Shown: piece after piece, positions 7,929 to 14,836 of the stretch
Position numbering within the stretch: the first letter of the stretch is position 1
Layout: every line of letters begins with the position of its first letter
Assembly (NCBI GenBank): GCA_017471045.1
Contig: JAFUWZ010000006.1
Location: forward strand, 1 to 60,796
From: Bacteroidales bacterium
Lineage (GTDB): Bacteria; Bacteroidota; Bacteroidia; Bacteroidales; UBA932
DNA length: 60,796 nucleotides
Direction: 5' to 3'
The notes under the pieces: generated by a model
Seen by the model: the letters and a program-made list of their open reading frames with translations, nothing else
What the model was told of the DNA's origin: nothing
The model's database searches: none
Translations under genes and position numbers: made by a program

Positions 7929-8639
7929 ATGCCCCTGTTTAGACCTTCCATACTCTTTTCTGACGCCTACGGTTCCGCTGGCAGTCTAACTTTTTACCAT
8001 CGGAATGGAAAGTGTTATACCAGAAAGAGAGTAAAACCCTCCTATCCAGGCACTCCGGCCCAACTTGAACATTTAGCTGTACACAGGAGAGCATTGAAAG
8101 CATGGGCTGGTCTTGACGCTGAGATACAGAAGGAGTGGATTTCCTACGAAAAGACAGCAGAGCCGCATCGGCCACCGTTTGATCATAAGGCGCATATCTC
8201 CGGGAACAACTTGTTCGTATCGGCATACCACGGCTTTGCGCTGATGGGGGATGAGCATACGCCGGAGCCCCAACCATTCAGGATGCCACCACCGTTCCAT
8301 GTGTCGTTTGAAAGGGTCGCCGTTGAGGATGGCGTCCTGATAATAAACGTAGATGCCCATGTGCCTCCGGATGCTCATCCGGAACGCTACCGCATGTATT
8401 CCCGGCTCCGGCTCACGACTCCAGGCAGAGATTTTGGCGTCAAGGGAATGAAGGGGTTCCTGGCAGAAGGGAATTGCTCCGGGCATATGACCATCCGCAT
8501 TCCTTCGTATACAGAAATCTGGAGCCTCACCGAAGAGAGATTCCAGATTCAGGCGCTGAGTATTCTGTTGGATTCCGAGACCGGCTTCCGGAGTCAGAAT
8601 CAGAGGACAACGGCGATTATTGAACCCAATTGTCAATAG
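7929..8639 (+). CDS. Hypothetical protein, possibly related to DUF6266-like proteins
   Basis: A 236-residue protein without signal peptide or membrane segments. The N-terminus (SDAYGSAGSLTFYHRNGKCYTRKRVKPSYPGTP has this pattern in part) resembles Bacteroidota proteins that begin with a 'G-x2-G-x2-F-x3-G-K-x-x-x-R' motif, such as DUF6266. The rest (FHVSFERVAVEDGVLIINVD) looks like beta-sandwich strands. The resemblance is from memory and weak. Its 3' end overlaps the convergent helix-turn-helix gene by 23 bp. Function unknown; the setting is an accessory island. Confidence 0.5.
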   Translation: MPLFRPSILFSDAYGSAGSLTFYHRNGKCYTRKRVKPSYPGTPAQLEHLAVHRRALKAWAGLDAEIQKEWISYEKTAEPHRPPFDHKAHISGNNLFVSAYHGFALMGDEHTPEPQPFRMPPPFHVSFERVAVEDGVLIINVDAHVPPDAHPERYRMYSRLRLTTPGRDFGVKGMKGFLAEGNCSGHMTIRIPSYTEIWSLTEERFQIQALSILLDSETGFRSQNQRTTAIIEPNCQ

Positions 8640-8976
8640 CTTCCCAGAAAGAAACAGTCTCTTCAAGATCAATCTTTCCTTGTTCCGTGCGGAAGATGTA
8701 TCCGGTGTCACGCCAATTATAGACTGTTTGACGGCTGACACCGAGATATTGAGCAAGGGTGGAGACACTGACGATGCTCTTATTGGCTTTCAGCACTTTC
8801 ATCTTCTCAAGCTTCTCGCGCCGGTGTTCTATTTTTGACAGGGCGAAGGAGAGCATAAGCCGCACACTTACCCTATCGTTTCCCAAGTCTCGAAGTGCGG
8901 TGAGGACATTGATGCCCGTCTGGGTATCAAAAGTGAATCCCAGGTACCGGTTGTCAGTATGCTTGTCGTACTTCAT
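8617..8976 (-). CDS. Helix-turn-helix DNA-binding protein
   Basis: A 119-residue protein with a C-terminal helix-turn-helix: VSVSTLAQYLGVSRQTVYNWR followed by a wing-like DTGYIFRTEQGKIDL, like excisionase/MerR-type 'helix_turn_helix_17' domains common on Bacteroidales mobile elements. The N-terminal half is charged and helical (FALSKIEHRREKLEKMKVLKANK) and may dimerise. It is the last gene of the island before the tRNA pair, where excisionase-like or regulatory genes often sit. The sequence does not tell a regulator from an excisionase. Confidence 0.6.
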   Translation of the reverse strand: MKYDKHTDNRYLGFTFDTQTGINVLTALRDLGNDRVSVRLMLSFALSKIEHRREKLEKMKVLKANKSIVSVSTLAQYLGVSRQTVYNWRDTGYIFRTEQGKIDLEETVSFWEAIDNWVQ

Positions 8977-9091
8977 CTGTCTCCCTTTATAAAAGAAAAC
9001 CGCCGCTGTGCAAAGCGCCGGACGATATATAGAGTGTTTCTTTGGGCGTAAGCAGCTTCGTACTTGCCGGCTTACTTATTATGTCTTGGAG

Positions 9092-9165
9092 TAGCGGGAG
9101 TGGGTCACGATCCCACGACCTCCGGATTATGAATCCGACGCTCTAACCAGCTGAGCTACCCCGCC
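9092..9165 (-). tRNA. tRNA-Met (CAT)
   Basis: A cloverleaf reads on the minus strand with acceptor GGCGGGG/TCCCGCT, D-arm, anticodon loop TTCATAA (anticodon at 9129-9131), T-stem GTGGG/CCCAC and discriminator A. CCA is not encoded. The T-loop reads ATCGTGA, with A where T54 is usual. Shape and anticodon stem fit elongator Met; a CAU-Ile tRNA modified by TilS is the alternative. Confidence 0.9.
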
Positions 9166-9167
9166 AT

Positions 9168-9187
9168 CATAACCCCGCGGGGTTATG
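9168..9187. repeat. 20-bp perfect palindrome in the tRNA-Gln/tRNA-Met spacer
   Basis: CATAACCCCG (9168-9177) and CGGGGTTATG (9178-9187) are exact reverse complements. It lies 2 nt upstream of the 5' end of tRNA-Met within the inferred tRNA transcript, so it may act in tRNA processing or partial termination. Confidence 0.65.
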
Positions 9188-9260
9188 AGTCTGATAATCC
9201 GGGAAGTGTGCGTAAATACTGTGCGTAATTTCGTAACCCCTTGATTACCAATGTAAATTG

Positions 9261-9331
9261 TTGAGATAGAAGGATTCGAACCCTCACTGACAGAGCCAGA
9301 ATCTGTAGTGCTACCATTACACCATATCTCA
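9261..9331 (-). tRNA. tRNA-Gln (CTG)
   Basis: A minus-strand cloverleaf has acceptor TGAGATA/TATCTCA, D-arm GTGTAATGGTAGCAC, anticodon stem ACAGA/TCTGT with loop TTCTGGC (anticodon CTG), T-loop TTCGAAT and discriminator A. It is 71 nt long and lies 95 nt upstream of tRNA-Met on the same strand. Confidence 0.9.
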
Positions 9332-9364
9332 ATGGAAAACTGTCAACCCGCCGAAACGGGACAG

Positions 9365-9395
9365 CAAATGTACAACACTTTCGTTTATTTGCAAA
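9365..9395 (-). promoter_or_regulatory. Promoter of the tRNA-Gln/tRNA-Met operon
   Basis: On the minus strand TTTG (9392-9395), a 19-bp spacer and TACATTTG (9365-9372) match the Bacteroidota promoter consensus fully. The start site would fall near 9358, about 27 nt before tRNA-Gln. Confidence 0.8.
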
Positions 9396-9438
9396 ATTTT
9401 TCTTGCGAAATAGACTCATTTTCGATATTATTGTCTTC

Positions 9439-10890
9439 ATGTTGACTATCCATGCACGAAGAATACCGGCGTCTCCCCTGCGGTCGCCGGTCACCCTGCT
9501 CCTCATCGGCTGGCTTACGGTTTTTGCGGCCGCCTGCGGCGGGAATGCCCCAGCAGGACCCGAGATCCCGGATGAGCCGGAGCTTCCGCAAACCCCGGAA
9601 ACACCTGAAGTTCCGGAAGAACCGCTGACCAAGGAAACGACGCCCAACCCGCCCGTGGACCCGAACCCCCTCGTCGATTGGAGCGCCTGGTCCATCCATG
9701 ACGGGAAGTTCTGGCTGGACGGGGAATGGACCTTCCTCAAGACGGCGAAGCCCCTCACAAGTTTCGCTTCCGAAGACGGGTGCCGCAAGGTCGCCGCGCT
9801 GCTGGACAGCCTGCAGGCCAAGCACTACAACGCCGTTTCCCTCAACTGCTACTGGAACCACTTCGACCTGGACGGAGACGGCTCCATCGATGTCCCGCTG
9901 GAGCCGCTGCGCAATCTCATCGAGGAGATTTATGCCCGGGGCATGTACCCCTGCCTGTCCGTGGAGACCTATTCGGTCGGCGGCGGACGCATCCCTGACG
10001 GGTTCTGGGAGAAATGGCCGGACGCCTATGCCATCAACGACAAGGGCCAGGCGATCACGGACACGCAGTACGGATTCGGCACCAAGGTCGTCTCCATCTT
10101 CCACCAGGGATACCGCGACGCCGTCCACCGCTACATCCGCGAACTGGCGAATGCGGTCGATACGCGCAAGATCCTCTATTTCGAAACGACCGTCGAGCCG
10201 CAGTACGCCGGCGACCAATATCTCTGTTACAGCGAGAGCGCCCGCCGGGAATACGCGCTGTGGCTCAAGGAGAAAGGCATCACCAACCCCGACGCGGCCA
10301 TGCCGCAGGGCTTCCCCATCCCGCAGGAATTCATCCAATACAAGACCTGGAACAAGTTCCGCGCCCAGTTCCTGGCGCGCTGGGTCAACGAGGATGCGGC
10401 GGCCTGGCGCTCCGTCGCCGGGGAGCACGCCTACGTGGCCGTCGATTACCTGGACGGGGCGGAGAGTTCCATGATGGCCCGGGACGGCAATCCGGAAGAG
10501 TTCCTGCGCGCGCTGACCTGCGCCAATATCGTCCAGGTCAACTGGCATTGGGACGGCGGCACCCGCAAGCCCAACCAGAAGGCTTACGACCGGGTCTGGA
10601 AGATCCGGCGCGAGACAGGCCGGGACTGGGCGGTCTCGGAGCACATGACAATGGGGGGGAGTGCCGGTGCGCTGGTTTATACGGAGGACGAACTGGATCA
10701 GATCCTGGAGAACACCCTGCACCAGGGGACGCGCTTCGGATGGGATTTCACCAATTCATTCAACCGCAGCGCGGATGCGTTCAGCCAGTACAACGACGAC
10801 TGGTCGCCGAAGTGGGGGATCCACAACGTGGACGGGCATTGGGGCTGGTGGATGTTGCGCGCCCGGCAGATCGAGGAGGAGCAGCGCTGA
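9439..10890 (+). CDS. Lipoprotein glycoside hydrolase-like TIM-barrel protein
   Basis: The start at 9439 gives a lipoprotein signal (hydrophobic VTLLLIGWLTVF, lipobox AAAC with Cys 33). A Pro/Glu-rich linker follows (about 40-75), as in surface-exposed lipoproteins. The catalytic part (about 85-480) reads like a clan-A glycosidase barrel: HYNAVSLNCYWNHFD, YARGMYPCLSVETYSVGGG, ILYFETTVEPQY, YVAVDYLDG, ANIVQVNWHWDGG, DWAVSEHMTMGG and GTRFGWDFTNSF. Glutamates in FETTVEP and VSEHM are candidate acid/base and nucleophile. The GH family is not recognised with certainty (GH42-like is possible). It stands alone, convergent with ispF; it may support the locus at 12.6-32.6 kb. Confidence 0.6.
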   Translation: MLTIHARRIPASPLRSPVTLLLIGWLTVFAAACGGNAPAGPEIPDEPELPQTPETPEVPEEPLTKETTPNPPVDPNPLVDWSAWSIHDGKFWLDGEWTFLKTAKPLTSFASEDGCRKVAALLDSLQAKHYNAVSLNCYWNHFDLDGDGSIDVPLEPLRNLIEEIYARGMYPCLSVETYSVGGGRIPDGFWEKWPDAYAINDKGQAITDTQYGFGTKVVSIFHQGYRDAVHRYIRELANAVDTRKILYFETTVEPQYAGDQYLCYSESARREYALWLKEKGITNPDAAMPQGFPIPQEFIQYKTWNKFRAQFLARWVNEDAAAWRSVAGEHAYVAVDYLDGAESSMMARDGNPEEFLRALTCANIVQVNWHWDGGTRKPNQKAYDRVWKIRRETGRDWAVSEHMTMGGSAGALVYTEDELDQILENTLHQGTRFGWDFTNSFNRSADAFSQYNDDWSPKWGIHNVDGHWGWWMLRARQIEEEQR

Positions 10891-10930
10891 GCCTGGAGCG
10901 TCCCGGAACTGCGAACGTCCTGCACCCGAG

Positions 10931-11416
10931 TCAGGCAGCGACGAGCAGCGCCACGGCCCAGACCTCGCAGCCTTCGCCGCGACCGACAAAGCCCAGGCGC
11001 TCGGTCGTCGTCGCCTTGACTGACACCCGGTCCGGCAAGAGGCCCATCACGCCGGCGAGACATTCCCGCATCTGCGGGACGAAACGCCCGATCTTGGGGG
11101 CCTGGAGCGCGATGGTGATGTCCACATTCGAGACACTGTAGCCCCGCTCCGACACCAGATCACACACTTTCCGCAGCAGCAGCTTGCTGTCCACGCCCCT
11201 CCACTCATCGGACGTGTCCGGGAAATGATGGCCGATGTCGCCCAGCGCCAAGGCACCCAGCAGCGCATCGCACAACGCATGGATCGCCACGTCCCCGTCG
11301 CTGTGCGCGACGAATCCCGTTTCCGAGGGGACCTGCACGCCTCCGAGCCACATCGGCAGCCCCGCCTGCAGGGCATGCACGTCGTATCCTTGCCCGATCC
11401 TGCAATCCATACGCAT
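10931..11416 (-). CDS. ispF: 2-C-methyl-D-erythritol 2,4-cyclodiphosphate synthase
   Basis: A 161-residue enzyme of the cytosolic non-mevalonate isoprenoid pathway that cyclises CDP-methylerythritol 2-phosphate with loss of CMP. Metal-binding motifs are clear: GYDVHAL, HSDGDVAIHALCDALLGA and DIGHHFPDT. KATTTERLGFVGRGEG follows near the C-terminus. The length is typical. The ATG at 11416 overlaps the stop of pncB by one base (TGATG), so translation is coupled; a second ATG at 11410 is also possible. Pairing with pncB is genomic convenience rather than pathway logic. ispE lies separately at 34.8 kb. Confidence 0.95.
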   Translation of the reverse strand: MRMDCRIGQGYDVHALQAGLPMWLGGVQVPSETGFVAHSDGDVAIHALCDALLGALALGDIGHHFPDTSDEWRGVDSKLLLRKVCDLVSERGYSVSNVDITIALQAPKIGRFVPQMRECLAGVMGLLPDRVSVKATTTERLGFVGRGEGCEVWAVALLVAA

Positions 11417-12612
11417 CAATCTCCCACGACGGACAGGATGTATTTGCACTTCTCCGGATTGCCCAGGGTCTTGCCCTTGTCGCAGGAGAGCTTGATGCAG
11501 TCGTGCCATTCGCGCAGCTCCGTGATACGCCCGCGTGTCAGTTTGACGACGATGTTCATCGGCTCCACGCCGATCACGTCGCAGGTGATGTGCGTCCCGA
11601 CGCCGTACGAGTCCTGCACCCGGCCCGCGCACATCTTGTGGATCTCGATCGCCCGGTCGACATCCAGCCCGTTGGAATAAACCACCTGCTTGGTCGCCGG
11701 GTCTATGCCCAGGGACTTGTATTTGGCGATGATCTTCTCCGTCTGCTCGGTCTCGTCGCCGCTGTCCACGCGAAGGCCTTTGTACATCATGGCCATGCGC
11801 TTAGACAGGTTGCTGAAGAAGACCTTGTCTCCGAAACAGTCGTAGAGGTAGATGCCGTTGTCGCCGTCATAGACGTCGCTGAACTTGCGCATCACGTTGA
11901 AGTTGCACTCAAACACGCCGCTGACGATCTCCTCGAAGGAGATCAGCTGATGGGACATCGTGCCCAGGCACTTGGTGCCGTGCTTCATCGCCAGATAGAC
12001 ATTGCTCGTGCCGGTGAAGGTGCCCGGCCACTGCCGGGAATCATAGACTTCCTTCATCGCGCCGATCACCCTGTCCTGGTGCTCGAAACTGAAACGGCGG
12101 CGCGTCCCCATGTCGCCGAAGACCAGGCCGGCGCCGAAGATCCGCTCGGACTTCTCGACGGCACGCTTCCGCTCCAGGACGGGATCGTACTTCCCGAAGT
12201 CGCCCCGCAGCTCGTGCATCAGCTCCGAAATCGTCGAGAGGATCGGCATCTCCCACATGATCGTGGAGAACCATTTGCCCCGGACCGTGATCTCCAGATG
12301 CCCTTCCTCATCCTGCGCAACCGAGACCTCCTTGGGATTGAAACGGTAACCCCTCAGGAAAGTGAAGTACCACAGCGGCAGGAAATAGCACGCGTCGCGC
12401 ATGTAATCGGCCTCCTCCTGGGTGAAGACCACATCGGCCATGTGGTCGAGCTGCTCCCGGAGCAGCTTGTCAAAGCCCTTGGGATAGCGGGTGCCGTTCC
12501 GGTCAAAGAAGGTGTACTCCACCTCCGCGCGCGGGTATTTCTCCAGAATATAGTACTGACAGGTAAAAGTATACAGGTCGTTGTCCGTAAAATGGGTGAC
12601 GATGGGTCTCAT
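11416..12612 (-). CDS. pncB: Nicotinate phosphoribosyltransferase
   Basis: A 398-residue enzyme that joins nicotinate and PRPP, with ATP, to form nicotinate mononucleotide in NAD salvage. The start MRPIVTHFTDNDLYTFTCQY is the family's N-terminus; an upstream ATG would add 12 non-homologous residues. HGTKCLGTMSHQLISFEEI contains the region of the activating histidine, and RVDSGDETEQTEKI with YSNGLDVDRAIEI is the phosphoribosyl-binding part. The C-terminus has a Cys/Lys-rich KLSCDKGKTLGNPEKCKY. It is coupled to ispF downstream. A PnuC-type transporter at 37 kb is another NAD-precursor gene. Confidence 0.92.
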   Translation of the reverse strand: MRPIVTHFTDNDLYTFTCQYYILEKYPRAEVEYTFFDRNGTRYPKGFDKLLREQLDHMADVVFTQEEADYMRDACYFLPLWYFTFLRGYRFNPKEVSVAQDEEGHLEITVRGKWFSTIMWEMPILSTISELMHELRGDFGKYDPVLERKRAVEKSERIFGAGLVFGDMGTRRRFSFEHQDRVIGAMKEVYDSRQWPGTFTGTSNVYLAMKHGTKCLGTMSHQLISFEEIVSGVFECNFNVMRKFSDVYDGDNGIYLYDCFGDKVFFSNLSKRMAMMYKGLRVDSGDETEQTEKIIAKYKSLGIDPATKQVVYSNGLDVDRAIEIHKMCAGRVQDSYGVGTHITCDVIGVEPMNIVVKLTRGRITELREWHDCIKLSCDKGKTLGNPEKCKYILSVVGD

Positions 12613-12664
12613 GGTGCAGTTTTTGGATAGCACCGCTAAGATAAGCAATCTTTGCGGAAATCCG

Positions 12665-14812
12665 TCAACGCCCGGCCGGAAGGAACTGGAAAAGCAGGGC
12701 GTACCGGCGTTCGTTGACGGCTTTCATGCTTTCGACCAGATCCGGATAGACCTCGTAGGCATTGTCCACCATCCCTTTGTTGGAGTCCCGGTTGGAAGGA
12801 TCGGTCGTCCGGTCCGTGGGATCGTTGTCCTGGTATTTGAACCAGTTCCAGCCGACGCAGGAATCGGACATCAGGAGTTTCAGGACGAAATTCTGGTAAT
12901 GGACCGCCCGGTCTTTCTGTGTGGGGACCCGCCATCCGGCACCCCGGGTATTGGGCAGGCCGGCGTCTTCGCCTTTCGTGTAAAACTCCGTGATCATGAA
13001 GGGTTTGCCGGACCACTCGTTCCACCGGCTGATCTCCTCGGGGCGGACCTCCCAGTCGCTGTAATAGTTATAGCTCACCACGTCGCAGTACTTCCCCGCC
13101 GCCTCAACCACTTCCGGCAGGAACTTGGCATCCCCGTGCAGGCGGCTGCCCAGATACAGGTGGGAAGGATCGTATCGGCGCAGCAGACGCGACACGGTCT
13201 CATAATACCGCCCGGCGACCCAGCCGGCGAATTCATGCCGCACCGCATCCGTCACCTGCGTCGAGTCGATCCCCTTCTCTGCCAGCCAGCGCTCCGCAGC
13301 CTGGTGACCGGGATCGCTCTCCGGCAGGCTCAGGTATCCCGAGAGGTTCTCCAAGCCGAATGGCAGCTCATTGTCCGAGAAATAACCGACCAAGTGCGGG
13401 TCTGCGGCATATTTCGGGCACCGGGCAGCCAGGACGCTGTCGCAATACGCCTCGAATCCCGGATCAAACACCAGGATGCAGCCGCCGGGGTAGCCGGTAT
13501 GGCCCGGCAACTGGTAAGCCACCTTCTTGGCGTGGGCATAGCCGGACATCAGGTTGAGGATGACCTGATAGGTAAACTTCTTCTTCCGATGGGTCCGGTT
13601 GAAAGAGGCGTTGGATTCGTGGTCCGAAAAAGCCGCCGAGCCGTTGAATCCGCAGGACAGCACCATCCCGGCCTGGGACTCGTACCACTCCGCCGGGGAA
13701 GCGAAGCGCCCGGCAAAGGAGGCCTTCTGCGCCTCGCCGCGACCGGGCCGGAAAGCAGCCACGGAGGCGTCGATGTGCATCCGGCCGTCCGGGTCCACCA
13801 GGATCCAGCGCCCCTTGTAACGCTCCGTCCGGAAAAAGCCGGTCTTCTTGAAACGCGGTCCACCTTTCAGCCCGCCCCACCTGTCGGTCCGGTCGGCGAC
13901 CGGAACCAAAGGCAGATCGTCGAGGGTCGTGCTGGGATACATAATCCACTGATGCAGGAAAGGATTGCGAGCCTTGACATAGCGGACCGGCGGCTGCTCC
14001 CCCAGCATGGCTTCCGCGTAGCGCTCGCCGAGCCGGGTCAGTCCCTCGTGGCTGAAGTGCAGATTGTCCCTGTTCGCCGGGCATCCGTCCGCCGACGCGC
14101 AATACGCGTTCGGGATAAAGTATCCGACCTGCGCAAGCGTCGGATTGACCGGAGCGCCGACGCCCCCGTGATAGGTCTCACCGAGCACGAAAGGCACTTC
14201 CTCCCCGACCCCGAGATCGGCCCGCAGATCGGAAACCATCTTCCCCAGCCGCTCCATATAGGTCTCGCGCAGCGCCTGGGACCGGTCTCCCTCACCCTGG
14301 TGCCAGAGAATGCCCTTCAAGGGCCCGTACCGCATCGCGGCCTTTCCCCGCCGGACGGCTTCGGCATAGAACTGGGGGATCGGATGGCCAATCTTTTCCG
14401 GATCATCCCCCTCCCGTTTGTTGAATACATGGCAGGGGGCATCCTTGACCCACTGGTCGAGCATCGTGCCGCCCCGGGCGTTGACCACCAGCAGCACCGG
14501 CCGGCCGGTCCGGGCATACATCTTCCGGGCAAAGGGGATACACAGGTTGTACCCCTGCATGGAAGCCTTTTTCCGGATGGTTGACCAGATGTTGGCATCC
14601 CCCGTCGCCGGGACCGGCGTATCTTCGGGTCCCAGGAGGAAAACCCCTTCGACCGGCTCACGGTCCTGCGGCTCCAGGATGCCGCGTCCGGCCATGTTGG
14701 ACTGTCCAATACAGAGATAGACGTCGTAGTCCTGCGCCGCGGCACCGATGCAAAGCAACAAAGCCGTCAGGCAGGCTGATAGAGAATACAGGCTGAAAAG
14801 CGTCTTTTTCAT
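12665..14812 (-). CDS. SASA-type esterase fused to GH50-like glycosidase
   Basis: A two-enzyme secreted protein of 715 residues with an N-terminal signal peptide. Residues about 27-280 are an SGNH/SASA carbohydrate-esterase domain: VYLCIGQSNMAGRG carries the nucleophilic Ser block, ILWHQGEGD the third block and DNLHFSHEG the Asp/His block. Residues about 310-715 resemble the two following genes: YFSDNELPFG (candidate acid/base Glu), YLGSRLHGDAKF, CDVVSYNYYSDW, KPFMITEFYTKG (candidate nucleophile) and GWNWFKYQDND. The DNEL and EF motifs recall GH50 beta-agarases, but the family is not certain. It probably removes acyl groups and then cleaves the same glycan. It is the last gene of the SusCD operon. 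Confidence 0.7.
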   Translation of the reverse strand: MKKTLFSLYSLSACLTALLLCIGAAAQDYDVYLCIGQSNMAGRGILEPQDREPVEGVFLLGPEDTPVPATGDANIWSTIRKKASMQGYNLCIPFARKMYARTGRPVLLVVNARGGTMLDQWVKDAPCHVFNKREGDDPEKIGHPIPQFYAEAVRRGKAAMRYGPLKGILWHQGEGDRSQALRETYMERLGKMVSDLRADLGVGEEVPFVLGETYHGGVGAPVNPTLAQVGYFIPNAYCASADGCPANRDNLHFSHEGLTRLGERYAEAMLGEQPPVRYVKARNPFLHQWIMYPSTTLDDLPLVPVADRTDRWGGLKGGPRFKKTGFFRTERYKGRWILVDPDGRMHIDASVAAFRPGRGEAQKASFAGRFASPAEWYESQAGMVLSCGFNGSAAFSDHESNASFNRTHRKKKFTYQVILNLMSGYAHAKKVAYQLPGHTGYPGGCILVFDPGFEAYCDSVLAARCPKYAADPHLVGYFSDNELPFGLENLSGYLSLPESDPGHQAAERWLAEKGIDSTQVTDAVRHEFAGWVAGRYYETVSRLLRRYDPSHLYLGSRLHGDAKFLPEVVEAAGKYCDVVSYNYYSDWEVRPEEISRWNEWSGKPFMITEFYTKGEDAGLPNTRGAGWRVPTQKDRAVHYQNFVLKLLMSDSCVGWNWFKYQDNDPTDRTTDPSNRDSNKGMVDNAYEVYPDLVESMKAVNERRYALLFQFLPAGR

Positions 14813-14836
14813 AAGAATGGGAACCGGACCTCCGGA

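Noticed and set aside
9385-10722. 445-residue minus-strand open frame
   Set aside because: Antisense to the lipoprotein glycosidase-like gene; it contains no signal or domain and is rich in Gly/Val/Arg/Leu as expected for a shadow.
12665-14812. Polysaccharide lyase or sulfatase in the PUL
   Set aside because: No sulfatase C/S-x-P-S-R signature or lyase motif was found, so the substrate cannot be called sulfated or uronic from this locus alone.
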